A DNA stretch of 64,000 nt from an uncultured Eubacterium sp. GTDB lineage: Bacteria > Bacillota > Clostridia > Lachnospirales > Lachnospiraceae. Each line of letters begins with the position of its first letter. The stretch's first letter is position 1. This document shows, in pieces, positions 24,006 through 33,590 of the stretch. Position numbers and translations under genes: made by a program. The notes below the pieces were generated by a model. That model saw only the letters and a list, made by a program, of their open reading frames with translations. It ran no database searches and was not told where the DNA came from. The DNA is taken from NCBI RefSeq assembly GCF_937958975.1, contig NZ_CALGRE010000037.1, forward strand, positions 1 to 64,000, given 5' to 3'.

Positions 24006-25193
24006 CTATTTTCCAAAGCTTTCTGCTAACTTCTTAAACGCCGGCAGGGCATCCTTTATCTGCTCTGTCTGCACACAATAAGATACTCTCACATAGCCGG
24101 GTGTTCCAAAGCTGTCTGCCGGAACAAGCAATAATTCAAATTCCTTTGCCTTCTCACAAAATTCATGGGCATCTTCACACATCGACTTTACAAATAAATA
24201 GAATGCTCCATCCGGGTACACACATTCATATCCCATCTCTGTAAGACTATGATAGAGCAAATCTCTATTTACCTTATAAATAGATGTATCTGCCGTATCG
24301 TCAATGCATTTTGCAATAACTCTCTGATACATACTTGATGCACATACATACCCAAGTGCACGTCCTGAGCCGCACACTGCCGCATATGCCTCTCCCTCAT
24401 TGACCATAGAAGGAGAAACAGCAATATATCCGATGCGCTCTCCCGGCAATGACAATGCCTTACTATAAGAATAGCAGACAAAAGTATTATCATAATAATT
24501 CATGAGATAAGGAACTTCTATATCATCATAAACCAGTTCTCTATAAGGCTCATCTGTGATAACAAAAATCGGATGTCCGTATTCTTCCTGCTTTCTCTTT
24601 AAAATATCACACATCTTCTTTATTGTATCCACGGAATAAACCACGCCTGACGGATTATTGGGGGAATTGACAATAACCGCCTTTGTATTTTCTGTAATCG
24701 CTTTTTCAAACTTATCCACATCTATCTGGAATGTTTTTTCTGCTGATTCTACTGCAACCAGTTTTGCCCCTGTACGCTCAAGAAAAACGCCGTATTCCGG
24801 AAAATATGGTGTAAATACGATACACTCTTCCCCCTGAAGCATAATAGCATTCAAAACAATTGTAAGCGAGGAAGCCGCACCGCAGGTCATATAAATATGA
24901 TTTGCTGTCAGTTTTGTTCCAAACTTTCCATTCACATAATTTGCTATTGTTTCCCGCACCTCTGCATCTCCCTGAGCTGATGTATAGCCATGAAGCGCAA
25001 CAGAATCAAAATTTTCTACTAAATCAATAATGGTATTATCAACTGTCTTCGGTGCGGGAACACTTGGATTTCCAATACTAAAATCAAAAACCTTATCCGC
25101 ACCTATTTCTGCCTTTCTCTGATTTCCATATTCAAAAATCTCTCTGATTTCTGAACGAACCTTCCCCAATTTAACTAATGATTCTGAATACAT
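24006..25193 (-). CDS. class I/II pyridoxal-phosphate aminotransferase (aspartate-aminotransferase-like)
   Basis: A 395-aa fold-type I enzyme. Markers are FSIGNPSVPAPKTV near 42, VNSPNNPSGVVYS (Asn that contacts PLP), FVITDEPYREL (Asp and Tyr contacts) and CYSYSKALSLPGERIGY, where Lys carries PLP and Arg binds its phosphate. The C-terminal substrate Arg is in GYVRVSYCV. The size fits AspC/AlaT-type enzymes; the exact amino-acid pair cannot be told. The start has GAGGAGG 9 nt upstream. It lies 31 bp after smpB, in the same direction. Confidence 0.9.
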   Translation of the reverse strand: MYSESLVKLGKVRSEIREIFEYGNQRKAEIGADKVFDFSIGNPSVPAPKTVDNTIIDLVENFDSVALHGYTSAQGDAEVRETIANYVNGKFGTKLTANHIYMTCGAASSLTIVLNAIMLQGEECIVFTPYFPEYGVFLERTGAKLVAVESAEKTFQIDVDKFEKAITENTKAVIVNSPNNPSGVVYSVDTIKKMCDILKRKQEEYGHPIFVITDEPYRELVYDDIEVPYLMNYYDNTFVCYSYSKALSLPGERIGYIAVSPSMVNEGEAYAAVCGSGRALGYVCASSMYQRVIAKCIDDTADTSIYKVNRDLLYHSLTEMGYECVYPDGAFYLFVKSMCEDAHEFCEKAKEFELLLVPADSFGTPGYVRVSYCVQTEQIKDALPAFKKLAESFGK

Positions 25194-25224
25194 TTTTATC
25201 TACCTCCTCTTTTTCAACCGTTTC

Positions 25225-25686
25225 CTAACTTTTTATCTTATATTTAAAATCTCTTTCGCTCTCCCGTTTCATATCCTTTTTTGCGATATCCTGTCTCTTA
25301 TCGTACAGTTTCTTTCCTCTTGCAAGTCCTATTTCTACTTTTACAAGACTTCCCTTAAAATAAACTTTGAGCGGTACTAAAGTGAGACCTTTTTCGTTTA
25401 GTTTTCCCACAAGTTTATGAATCTCATATTTGTGGAGCATCAATTTCTTGGGTCTCAAAGGGTCTTTATTAAAAATATTCCCCTTTTCATATGGGTTAAT
25501 ATGCATCCCATAAATAATCACTTCTCCATTCTCGACCCGCACAAAGGACTCTTTGATGCTGCAATGTCCTGCCCGAAGAGACTTTACCTCCGTACCATGC
25601 AAAACAATTCCCGCCTCATAAGTATCTTCGATAAAGTAATCGTGCCTCGCTTTCTTATTTGTAGCAATTATCTTTTCTGAAGCCAT
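25225..25686 (-). CDS. smpB: SsrA-binding protein SmpB
   Basis: A 153-aa tmRNA partner that delivers SsrA to stalled ribosomes for trans-translation. It shows the family blocks IATNKKARHDYFIEDTYEAG, GTEVKSLRAGHCSIKES, PLRPKKLMLHKYEIHKL and the basic tail GKKLYDKRQDIAKKDMKRE. The length is standard. It follows rnr by 42 bp; RNase R degrades the mRNA released by this system, and this order is common in Firmicutes. No tmRNA gene was seen nearby. Confidence 0.96.
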   Translation of the reverse strand: MASEKIIATNKKARHDYFIEDTYEAGIVLHGTEVKSLRAGHCSIKESFVRVENGEVIIYGMHINPYEKGNIFNKDPLRPKKLMLHKYEIHKLVGKLNEKGLTLVPLKVYFKGSLVKVEIGLARGKKLYDKRQDIAKKDMKRESERDFKYKIKS

Positions 25687-25728
25687 AGTTTTCCTACCTT
25701 TTCTAACTATATATTATTGTCATCGGCT

Positions 25729-27858
25729 CTATTGTAACACTGTAAAGTCAATAGTTCTAGTCACTTTATCAGCGCTTTCCACTCTTACTTTCAGTGGTTG
25801 TCCTAACTTGTAAGTTTTCATCGTTCTTTCGCCGGTCATAGAATAAGAAGTCTCATCATATATATAATGGTCATCTGTCAATGTGCTTACATGTATAAAA
25901 CCCTCCACAGTGTTTGGCAGTTCCACATAGATACCAAAATTAGTAATACCTGAAATAACTCCTAAAAATTCTTCTCCGATAAACCCTCTCATATATTCTG
26001 CTTTTTTCAATTTTTCCGTATCCCGTTCCGCATCGTCTGCACGTCTCTCCGTCATGCTGCAATGTTTCGCTACTTCCGTCAAAATTGAGTTGTAATGTTC
26101 TCTATGCTTTTGGCTCATTTTATTATGAATACACTCTTTGATAATCCGATGAATCTGTAAATCAGGATACCTTCTAATAGGTGAAGTAAAGTGACAATAA
26201 TACTTTGCTGCCAATCCAAAATGACCGGTACATGCCGGCGTATATTCAGCCCTCTTCATGGAACGGAGAGTTACCCTGCTAATCATCGCTTCTTCCGGAG
26301 TTCCCTCAATTCTCTTCAACAATTTCTGCAATTCTTTGGGATGAATCTGGTCATTGGCAACCTTCACGAAATACCCAAAATTCGTGATAAACATAGCTAA
26401 TTGTTTCATTCTATCGCTATCCGGCTCCTCATGGTTCCTATACACAAACGGTACCTGCTGCCAGAAGTAATATTCTGCTATCGTCTCATTTGCCGCTAAC
26501 ATAAAATCCTCAATAATCTTTGTTGCCACGTTTCTGTCATACGGCTCTATGGAAACCGGCTGTCCCTTATCATCTAACTTAATTTTGCATTCCGGAAAAT
26601 CAAAGTCTATTGCTCCCCTGCCATATCTTTTCTCTCTTAATATAGATGACAACTCCTCCATCAACTGAAACATCGGGACAAATTCCTCATATTTTTCTAT
26701 TGTATCTGAATTTTTATCAGCAATAATCTCTTTGACCGCTGTATATGTCATTCGTCGGTCTACACAAAGCAATGTCTCCGCTACCTGATGGTCAAAAATC
26801 TCACCCTTTTCATTAATTTTCATTATACAGCTCAGCGCCAATCTGTCTTCTCCCTGATTCAGAGAACATATCCCATTCGACAATTTATGAGGAAGCATTG
26901 GAATTACCCTGTCTACTAAATATACACTTGTGCCTCTCTCTCGTGCTTCTTTATCCAATGGAGAATTTTCTGTCACATAATTAGATACATCTGCAATATG
27001 AACTCCTAAGGTATAGATTCCATTTTCTTTTGTCAACGTAATCGCATCATCAAGGTCCTTTGCATCTTCACCATCGATAGTAACTGTCTGCCATTCCCTG
27101 ATATCTAATCTGTGGGTCTTATCTTTCTCCGGTACTTCATCGGGAATGTTTTTAAGCTGTTCCATGACTTCCAAAGGGAACTCATAGGGAATATCATATC
27201 CTTTTACAATGGATAAAATATCCACTCCCGGATCATTGGCATGTCCGAGAATTTCTGTGATAACACCTTCCGGTTTTCTATCTGCGGTGCCATAACTTTT
27301 GAGTTTTACTACAACCTTATGACCATGCACAGCGCCCATTGTGTCGTTTCCGGCAACATATATATCACTTGAGATTCTTGAATTATCCGGTACCACATAT
27401 CCAAAAGATTTATTCTTCTGGAAATAACCGACAACCTCTCTAATTTCATGGGAAAGAACTTTGATAACTCTTCCTTCTCTTCTTTTTCCTGTTCGCACAG
27501 GCTCTACTGCAATTAAAACTGTATCGTGATGAAAAGCGCCATTCACTGAAGTCTCAGGAATAAAATAGTCTTCTTCTTCCCCCTCAACTTCCACAAATCC
27601 AAAACCTCTCTCATTGCTTATAAAATATCCCTGTACATATGTTTCTTTTGGTATTCCATATTTTCCTCTTTTCGAGAGGACAATCTTACCTTCATTCACT
27701 AATTCTGATAGAACAAAATCCAATAATTTTCTGTCTTCTTTTTTTACATTTAAAATAATAGCCAGTTCTTTAAACTTCATTGGAACATAATGTTTATCGT
27801 GCATCAAATCAAGTAAAATTTTCTTTTTCTCTTCAATGAAATCAAACTTATCTGTCAT
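25729..27858 (-). CDS. rnr: ribonuclease R
   Basis: A 709-aa 3'-5' exoribonuclease. Order of domains: an N-terminal helix-turn-helix-like region (1-65), cold-shock domains (about 70-220; GYFISNERGFGFVEVEG), the RNB catalytic domain (about 250-580) with DGEDAKDLDDAI (Mg-binding Asp residues) and SPIRRYPDLQIHR, and a C-terminal S1 domain (GVISGITNFGIYVELPNTVE). Length is normal for Firmicutes. The start follows GGAAAGGAAG. It is separated from secG by a clear terminator, the secG-rnr-smpB order being common. Confidence 0.96.
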   Translation of the reverse strand: MTDKFDFIEEKKKILLDLMHDKHYVPMKFKELAIILNVKKEDRKLLDFVLSELVNEGKIVLSKRGKYGIPKETYVQGYFISNERGFGFVEVEGEEEDYFIPETSVNGAFHHDTVLIAVEPVRTGKRREGRVIKVLSHEIREVVGYFQKNKSFGYVVPDNSRISSDIYVAGNDTMGAVHGHKVVVKLKSYGTADRKPEGVITEILGHANDPGVDILSIVKGYDIPYEFPLEVMEQLKNIPDEVPEKDKTHRLDIREWQTVTIDGEDAKDLDDAITLTKENGIYTLGVHIADVSNYVTENSPLDKEARERGTSVYLVDRVIPMLPHKLSNGICSLNQGEDRLALSCIMKINEKGEIFDHQVAETLLCVDRRMTYTAVKEIIADKNSDTIEKYEEFVPMFQLMEELSSILREKRYGRGAIDFDFPECKIKLDDKGQPVSIEPYDRNVATKIIEDFMLAANETIAEYYFWQQVPFVYRNHEEPDSDRMKQLAMFITNFGYFVKVANDQIHPKELQKLLKRIEGTPEEAMISRVTLRSMKRAEYTPACTGHFGLAAKYYCHFTSPIRRYPDLQIHRIIKECIHNKMSQKHREHYNSILTEVAKHCSMTERRADDAERDTEKLKKAEYMRGFIGEEFLGVISGITNFGIYVELPNTVEGFIHVSTLTDDHYIYDETSYSMTGERTMKTYKLGQPLKVRVESADKVTRTIDFTVLQ

Positions 27859-27882
27859 AGGGCTTCCTTTCCTTAAATATAG

Positions 27883-27908
27883 AAAAAAGGTGTAGAAACC
27901 TACACCTT
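27883..27908 (-). terminator. terminator of secG
   Basis: AAGGTGTAG (27887-27895) and CTACACCTT (27900-27908) form a perfect 9-bp stem with a 4-nt loop; on the minus strand six T residues follow. It lies between secG and rnr, so rnr depends on readthrough or a nearby promoter. Confidence 0.88.
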
Positions 27909-27933
27909 AGTCAGTCAATCTTTAAATTTAATC

Positions 27934-28179
27934 TTAAAAATTTAAAAAATCCATATTGAGAACTACTGAAAGCACGAAGAATAAAACTACACAGATTTTT
28001 GTAACCTTCTCAAGCTTACCTTCCATAGAACGTCCCTTGTTCTTTCCCCAATATGATTCAGCAGCACCACTGATTGCACCAGTAAGACCTGCCTGCTTTC
28101 CTTCCTGAAGTAAGATAACTACTGTTATAATAAAACATACTATCATAAACACTGCTGTTAATACTCTTAATAATGTCAA
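27934..28179 (-). CDS. secG: preprotein translocase subunit SecG
   Basis: An 81-aa, two-helix membrane subunit of the SecYEG channel. Helices are at residues 3-21 (LRVLTAVFMIVCFIITVVIL) and 60-76 (VVLFFVLSVVLNMD), joined by the conserved LLQEGKQAGLTGAISGAAES. GGAGG lies 8 nt before TTG 28179, which I take as the start. A GTG at 28188 would sit directly on the ribosome site. It lies between enolase and RNase R, as in many Firmicutes. Confidence 0.9.
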   Translation of the reverse strand: MTLLRVLTAVFMIVCFIITVVILLQEGKQAGLTGAISGAAESYWGKNKGRSMEGKLEKVTKICVVLFFVLSVVLNMDFLNF

Positions 28180-28300
28180 TGTCCACACCTCCTCTATAAA
28201 GTTTTATAGAAAACACCAAATGTTTCCTCTTAACGACGTATCAAACATAGACAATCTTAACATATTAGGGTATTAAAATCAAGTAAAAAATACACGTTTT

Positions 28301-29566
28301 TTACAGTTCTTCTTCAATTCTCAAAAGTTGATTATATTTCGCTGTTCTCTCACCTCTGCACGGTGCACCTGTCTTAATATATCCTGTATTCAATCCCACT
28401 GCCAAATCGGCAATTGTTGTATCCTCACTCTCTCCCGACCTATGAGACATGATAGCAATATATCCCTGACTCTGAGCCATTCTTACCGCCTTTATTGTCT
28501 CAGTCACAGAGCCAATCTGATTTGGTTTAATCAGTATTGCATTGGCACTGTTTTCTCTGAGCCCCCTGTCGAGACGCTTAACATTGGTCACAAATAAATC
28601 GTCACCTACCAATCGGATTTTATGTCCCAGCTCTGACGTGATTTTTTTCCATCCTTCCCAATCTTCCTCATCCAGAGGGTCCTCTATCGAAAAAATAGGA
28701 TATTTGTCCGTAATATTTTTCCACATTGCAATTAACTCATCTGTATTCAAATCCCGATTTTTTTTTGGCATTAAATATTTTCCTGTGGTTTCTGTTTTCC
28801 ATTCTGATGCCGCAACATCCAAGGATATTTTAAAATCCTCTCCCGGCTTATAACCTGCTTCTTCAATTGCCTTAACTATAATATCAAGCGCTTCTTCTTC
28901 CCCTGACAAATCCGGTGCAAAACCCCCTTCGTCTCCAACCGCTACAGAATGTCCACCTGACTTTAGAATTTTTTTCAAATGCTCATATACTTCTGCACAC
29001 CATCTTATTCCTTCCTTAAAACAGCACGCACCTACAGGTAAAATCATAAATTCCTGAACATCAATATTATTGGAAGCATGAGCACCACCATTTAAAATAT
29101 TCATCATAGGGATTGGCATTTTCTCAGCAGTAATTCCCCCGATATATTTATATTCCGGTATGTTTAAAGCCTTTGCACATGCTTTCATATTTGCCATAGA
29201 TACGGCAAGAATTGCATTTGCTCCCAATTTCTCCTTATTATCTGTTTTATCTAAGTCAATCATTATAGCATCAACTTTCCTCTGATTGAGTCCGTTCACA
29301 CCTTCCAGAGCCGGATAAATTTCTTCATCAATATTCTTTACTGCGTTTTGTACGCCTTTTCCGCCAAATCTGTCATCCCTGTCACGCAGTTCTACCGCCT
29401 CAAATTGTCCGGTCGATGCACCGGACGGAACAATAGCGGTACCGGTAAACAGCTCTCCTGCCTTTCCGTCCGCTTTCACAGTCACCTCTGCTTCTACTGT
29501 AGGATTTCCACGGGAATCTAAAACCTCCCGCCCCTTTACATTAACGATTTTTAAATATTTATACAT
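28301..29566 (-). CDS. eno: enolase
   Basis: A 421-aa cytoplasmic enzyme converting 2-phosphoglycerate to phosphoenolpyruvate. Markers: REVLDSRGNPTVEAEV, PSGASTGQFEAVELRD, the metal Asp/Glu residues in ISLDVAASEW, FSIEDPLDEEDW and LVGDDLFVTN, and the signature LIKPNQIGSVTET followed by MSHRSGESEDTTIADLAVG. Length is normal. The start lies behind GGGAGG spaced 6 nt. It follows capA by 125 bp and extends the glycolytic block gap-pgk-tpiA-gpmI. Confidence 0.97.
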   Translation of the reverse strand: MYKYLKIVNVKGREVLDSRGNPTVEAEVTVKADGKAGELFTGTAIVPSGASTGQFEAVELRDRDDRFGGKGVQNAVKNIDEEIYPALEGVNGLNQRKVDAIMIDLDKTDNKEKLGANAILAVSMANMKACAKALNIPEYKYIGGITAEKMPIPMMNILNGGAHASNNIDVQEFMILPVGACCFKEGIRWCAEVYEHLKKILKSGGHSVAVGDEGGFAPDLSGEEEALDIIVKAIEEAGYKPGEDFKISLDVAASEWKTETTGKYLMPKKNRDLNTDELIAMWKNITDKYPIFSIEDPLDEEDWEGWKKITSELGHKIRLVGDDLFVTNVKRLDRGLRENSANAILIKPNQIGSVTETIKAVRMAQSQGYIAIMSHRSGESEDTTIADLAVGLNTGYIKTGAPCRGERTAKYNQLLRIEEEL

Positions 29567-29691
29567 AAAAAACCTCCCAAATGTATAACTAATAATGATT
29601 CATCTATGCAATACTTCCAACCTTTATTCTGTTAGTATCGTCTATAGTAACTATTCTATACATCTGAGAGTTTTTTATCCGCCACTTTCTG

Positions 29692-30999
29692 CTATTTCAT
29701 TATCCACTTTCCAAACACTTCATTCGAAAGCTTTACCAAATCTTTATATTGAATCGGGTCGTACCACTGTATACTGTGTCTATTTAATATGTCCTGAGAA
29801 TACTCTGACAACTTATATGTATATTGTTCCCTGATTACTCCTGCGGATAATCCCCATACATAATGTGTTACTATCGGCACAACTCCTGCTTTCTTCTTTA
29901 AAATTCTAACACCATTCTCATCTTTCCGAATCGTTAACTTTGCCATTCCCCCGAGAAGTGTCTTCCAATTTTGTTGCCCGGATGTATAATTCCCCAGAGA
30001 ATAATAACATAACGCTTTATTTCCATTGTTGCTCTTTATCCATTGAATTTTTTCCACTACATGTGGATGTGTTCCAATAATCAAATCTGCGCCTGCCTCA
30101 ACCATCATATCTGCCCATTTTTCCTGTTCCGGTGTAGGGTCCGGCTGAACATATTCCTGTCCCCAATGCGGTAGAACAATCGTAAAATCCGCTAATGTTT
30201 CTGCTCTCTCAATATCTGACTTTACCTTATCCCAGTGTTCTTCATCTAAGAGATTGACAAGGTATTCCTTTCCTTTCGGCAGAACAAATCCATTTAGCCC
30301 ATATGTGTAATTTAAAACTGCAAACTTTATTCCTTTACATTCATATATCGGAATGCTGTGATATTGCTTTTCATTTTTATTCAATCCCACCATCATTATC
30401 TTTTTCTTATGTTTATTCCAATATTTAATACAATGCTCTATTCCCTCTACCCGTGTATCAAAAGAATGATTCGATGCCTGCTGCACAATATCAAATCCTG
30501 CATCAATTATTGCATCCCCCATGCTATCCGGGGTATTAAAACATGGGTATCCCTTATACTCATAGCTATCTCCACCAAGAATTGTCTCCTGATTTAGTAT
30601 CGCTATATCCGCTTTTTTGATGTCCGGTTTTAACTTTTCATAGACACCGGAAAAATCATAAGAGCCATCATTTTTCTTTGCGGTAGTTAATACCGCGTCA
30701 CTTACTAAATCATCCCCCACCGCAACCAGTGTAATATCTGTTTTTTCTGTTGTTTTCGTTGTTTCAGCATTTGTCTGTGTTTCCACACTAAAATTTTCTT
30801 TCCTCTCCTGAGGAGTAGCCATAGCTTCTGTTGCCTTATATTTTTCATTATTTCTTATATAAACTGTCGCTATCGTTGCTGAAATCAGTATCACACTGCA
30901 TGCACAAATCATAATTCTCTTAACATTCAGTCGTCTTCTTTTAATATATCTGGAGTGATATCTATTATAATTCATCCTTGGTCTTCTTCTCTTTTTCAT
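29692..30999 (-). CDS. CapA-family (poly-gamma-glutamate synthesis type) metallophosphoesterase-like protein
   Basis: A 435-aa membrane-anchored protein. The N-terminus is highly basic (KKRRRPRMNYNRYHSRYIKR), followed by one membrane helix (about 28-47). A Thr-rich spacer leads to the CapA domain from residue 90: TLVAVGDDLVSDAVL, ADIAILNQETILGG, FDIVQQASNHSFD, IVLPHWGQEYV and LIIGTHPHVVEKIQ hold the metal-binding Asp, Asn and His residues of the calcineurin-like fold. Such proteins act in capsule or poly-glutamate assembly, but no capB/capC is near, so the role is open. It lies between gpmI and eno. Confidence 0.88.
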   Translation of the reverse strand: MKKRRRPRMNYNRYHSRYIKRRRLNVKRIMICACSVILISATIATVYIRNNEKYKATEAMATPQERKENFSVETQTNAETTKTTEKTDITLVAVGDDLVSDAVLTTAKKNDGSYDFSGVYEKLKPDIKKADIAILNQETILGGDSYEYKGYPCFNTPDSMGDAIIDAGFDIVQQASNHSFDTRVEGIEHCIKYWNKHKKKIMMVGLNKNEKQYHSIPIYECKGIKFAVLNYTYGLNGFVLPKGKEYLVNLLDEEHWDKVKSDIERAETLADFTIVLPHWGQEYVQPDPTPEQEKWADMMVEAGADLIIGTHPHVVEKIQWIKSNNGNKALCYYSLGNYTSGQQNWKTLLGGMAKLTIRKDENGVRILKKKAGVVPIVTHYVWGLSAGVIREQYTYKLSEYSQDILNRHSIQWYDPIQYKDLVKLSNEVFGKWIMK

Positions 31000-31028
31000 T
31001 GGTTTCCCACTTCCCTCGTCGCCATATC

Positions 31029-31065
31029 AAAACGTGGCAGATATTTTTCTCTGCCACGTTTTTCT
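31029..31065. terminator. terminator after gpmI (bidirectional)
   Basis: AAAACGTGGCAG (31029-31040) pairs with CTGCCACGTTTT (31051-31062). It lies 10 bp past the gpmI stop, with short T runs on both strands. The capA start follows within 30 bp, so capA and eno probably rely partly on readthrough. Confidence 0.8.
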
Positions 31066-31074
31066 AATTCTATA

Positions 31075-32616
31075 TTATTTTACTAATAATGATTTTCCTG
31101 TCATTTCTTTTGGCTGTTCTAATCCCATAAGTTCAATTAAAGTAGGGACAATATCTGCTAACACACCATCTTCTCTCAAACGATACTGCGGGTCAGCATT
31201 TACTAAAATAAACGGTACAGGATTTGTCGTGTGCGCCGTAAATGGTGCACCTGTCTCATAATCTATTAACTGTTCTGCGTTTCCGTGGTCTGCACAGATA
31301 AATAACTGTCCATCCACTTCTTTGATAAAGCTAACAACTTCGCCTACACACTCGTCGATAACTTCAATTGCCTTAACTGCCGATTCCAAAACACCTGTAT
31401 GTCCTACCATATCAGGGTTCGCAAAGTTTGTGATGATAACATCATATTTTCCGCTTGTAATCGCCTTACACACTTCGTCGCAGACAGTATATGCACTCAT
31501 TCTTGGCTTCTTATCGTATGTTGGAACATATTTTGGAGAATCCACTAAGATTCTGTCTTCTCCTTCATTTGGTTCTTCCACACCACCATTAAAGAAAAAT
31601 GTAACATGGGCATATTTTTCTGTCTCTGCAATTCTTGCCTGCTTCATTCCCTTTGCAGCAAGAAATTCACCAAATGTATTCGTAACTTCCACTTTTTTGA
31701 ATGCGATTAATTTGTTTGGAATCGTAACATCATATTCCGTAAAACATACAAATACTAAATCAAGTTTCTTTTCTCTGTCAAATCCATCAAAATCATCTGC
31801 ACAAAACGCCCTTGTAATCTGACGCGCTCTGTCAGGTCTGAAGTTACAAAATACAACGGAATCTCCATCCTGGATTGTTGCCACCGGAGCACCATCCTTT
31901 GTGATAACAGTAGGAAGCATAAACTCATCTGTCACTTCTTTGGCATAGGAATTTTTGATTGCCTCTACAGGGTTCGTCTCTTTTTCACCTTCGCCCCTTG
32001 TCATTGCAGCATAAGCCTTTTCTTCTCTATCCCAGTTATTATCTCTGTCCATCGCATAGTAACGTCCCGAAATCGTTGCCACTTCACCGACTCCAATCTC
32101 AGCCATCTTGTCCACCATTTCCTGCATATAATCCGCTGCGGATGCCGGAGGTGTATCTCTTCCATCCAAAAATGCGTGCAGATAAACCTTCTCAAGACCA
32201 AATCTTTTCGCCATCTCAATGGTTCCATACATATGTGTATTATGACTGTGAACACCACCATCTGATAAAAGACCAAAAATATGAAGTGCACTGTTATTCT
32301 TCTTTGCGTTTTCCATTGCCTTAACAAGTTCTTCGTTTTCAAAGAATGTTCCTTCTTCAATTTCTTTTGTAATTCTTGTAAGTTCCTGGTAAACAATACG
32401 TCCTGCCCCCATATTCAGATGTCCTACTTCTGAGTTTCCCATCTGTCCATCAGGAAGTCCCACAGACATACCACTGGCATATCCCTTTACATATGGATAT
32501 TCTGACATTAATTTATCCATATTTGGAGTATTTGCCAATTTAACAGCATTTCCTTCCACCTTGTCGTTTAACCCGTAACCGTCTAATATCATTAACACTG
32601 TAGGTTTCTTGCTCAT
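31075..32616 (-). CDS. gpmI: 2,3-bisphosphoglycerate-independent phosphoglycerate mutase
   Basis: A 513-aa Mn-dependent mutase (3-phosphoglycerate to 2-phosphoglycerate) of the alkaline-phosphatase superfamily. Seen are VLMILDGYGLN, the catalytic Ser in GQMGNSEVGHLNMGAGR, HIFGLLSDGGVHSH, LDGRDTPPASA, NFANPDMVGHTG and FICADHGNAEQ, which carry the two metal sites. Length is standard. ATG follows AAAGGAG. It is 68 bp behind tpiA, with a hairpin in the gap. Confidence 0.97.
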   Translation of the reverse strand: MSKKPTVLMILDGYGLNDKVEGNAVKLANTPNMDKLMSEYPYVKGYASGMSVGLPDGQMGNSEVGHLNMGAGRIVYQELTRITKEIEEGTFFENEELVKAMENAKKNNSALHIFGLLSDGGVHSHNTHMYGTIEMAKRFGLEKVYLHAFLDGRDTPPASAADYMQEMVDKMAEIGVGEVATISGRYYAMDRDNNWDREEKAYAAMTRGEGEKETNPVEAIKNSYAKEVTDEFMLPTVITKDGAPVATIQDGDSVVFCNFRPDRARQITRAFCADDFDGFDREKKLDLVFVCFTEYDVTIPNKLIAFKKVEVTNTFGEFLAAKGMKQARIAETEKYAHVTFFFNGGVEEPNEGEDRILVDSPKYVPTYDKKPRMSAYTVCDEVCKAITSGKYDVIITNFANPDMVGHTGVLESAVKAIEVIDECVGEVVSFIKEVDGQLFICADHGNAEQLIDYETGAPFTAHTTNPVPFILVNADPQYRLREDGVLADIVPTLIELMGLEQPKEMTGKSLLVK

Positions 32617-32642
32617 ATTTTTTCTCCTTTTTTATCAAGATA

Positions 32643-32667
32643 GAACGCCGGTATCAAACCAGCGTTC
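32643..32667 (-). other. spacer hairpin between tpiA and gpmI
   Basis: GAACGCCGGT (32643-32652) and ACCAGCGTTC (32658-32667) pair with one mismatch around a 5-nt loop, 18 bp past the tpiA stop. On the minus strand it is followed by TATCTTGATAAAAAAGG, not a T run, so it looks like an mRNA-stabilising or processing hairpin and not a terminator. Confidence 0.55.
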
Positions 32668-32684
32668 CACTTTATATCAAATGA

Positions 32685-33434
32685 TTATTTATTATAATTA
32701 ACAATCTGACCAAAATCCGGTTTCAAACTTGCTCCACCTACTAATCCACCATCTATATCTGGTTTTGCAAGTAATTCTGCCGCATTTCCGGCATTCATAG
32801 AACCACCATACTGGATTCTGATAGCTGCTGCTGTAGCATCATCATAAATTTCTGCAATACATGCTCTAATTGCTGCACACACTTCTTCTGCCTGTTCTGA
32901 AGTAGCTGTCTTGCCTGTGCCGATTGCCCAGATTGGTTCATAGGCGATAACTGCTTCCTTCGCCTGCTCTGCTGTAACATTCATAAAAGCAATCTTTATC
33001 TGCTGGCGAATGAAATCAATTGTAATTCCCTGTTCTCTCTGCTCAAGAGTTTCACCACAGCAGATAATAGGTGTAATATCATGCTCAAAAGCCTTAAGCA
33101 CTTTTTTATTTACAGTCTCATCTGTCTCAGCAAAATATTCTCTTCTCTCTGAATGTCCGATAATTACATATTTTACGCCGATATCTGTAAGCATGTTTGG
33201 AGCAATTTCTCCCGTAAAAGCACCACTCTCTTCAAAGTACATATTCTCTGCACCAATATTAATGTTTGTTCCCTTTGCTGCTTCAATAGCTGGCACTAAA
33301 TCAATTGCTGGTACACAGAATACTACGTCAACTTCATCATTTGCTACTAATGGCTTCAATTCATTTATAAGTGCAACTGCCTCACTCGGAGTTTTGTTCA
33401 TTTTCCAGTTGCCTGCGATAATTTTCTTTCTCAT
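32685..33434 (-). CDS. tpiA: triosephosphate isomerase
   Basis: A 249-aa TIM-barrel enzyme interconverting dihydroxyacetone phosphate and glyceraldehyde 3-phosphate. Catalytic residues are visible: Asn and Lys in AGNWKMNKTPSE, the electrophile His in VIIGHSERREYF, and Glu in VIAYEPIWAIGTGKTATSE (which also holds the flexible loop). GGLVGGASL closes the phosphate site. ATG lies behind AAGGAG. Third gene of the gap-pgk-tpiA-gpmI operon. Confidence 0.97.
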   Translation of the reverse strand: MRKKIIAGNWKMNKTPSEAVALINELKPLVANDEVDVVFCVPAIDLVPAIEAAKGTNINIGAENMYFEESGAFTGEIAPNMLTDIGVKYVIIGHSERREYFAETDETVNKKVLKAFEHDITPIICCGETLEQREQGITIDFIRQQIKIAFMNVTAEQAKEAVIAYEPIWAIGTGKTATSEQAEEVCAAIRACIAEIYDDATAAAIRIQYGGSMNAGNAAELLAKPDIDGGLVGGASLKPDFGQIVNYNK

Positions 33435-33554
33435 TGTAAAATCTCCTTAAATGTATTCGGACGCCTTTTAACGGACTCAACCTCTCTATACTATATAGCG
33501 AGCTCGACCGCTTCGCGCTCTCGCTCTTGTCGCGCGTCCTATCAGTCGTTGTGT

Positions 33555-33581
33555 ATCAATCAGATTAACAATCTGATTGAT
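33555..33581 (-). other. spacer hairpin 1 between pgk and tpiA
   Basis: A perfect 12-bp stem, ATCAATCAGATT (33555-33566) with AATCTGATTGAT (33570-33581), and a 3-nt loop. No T run follows on the minus strand, so transcript protection or processing is more likely than termination. Confidence 0.65.
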
Positions 33582-33590
33582 GCTTCGCAT

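Noticed and set aside
25193..25729. tmRNA (ssrA) gene near smpB
   Set aside because: Gaps around smpB are only 31 and 42 bp; no tRNA-like ends or tag reading frame are seen.
28189..28300. Small gene or riboswitch between enolase and secG
   Set aside because: Only AT-rich sequence with no frame, ribosome site apart from that of secG, or recognisable aptamer.
33480..33545. GC-rich spacer next to tpiA read as a small gene
   Set aside because: It is a run of short overlapping palindromes (GAGC, CGCG, TTCG) without a ribosome site or protein-like frame.
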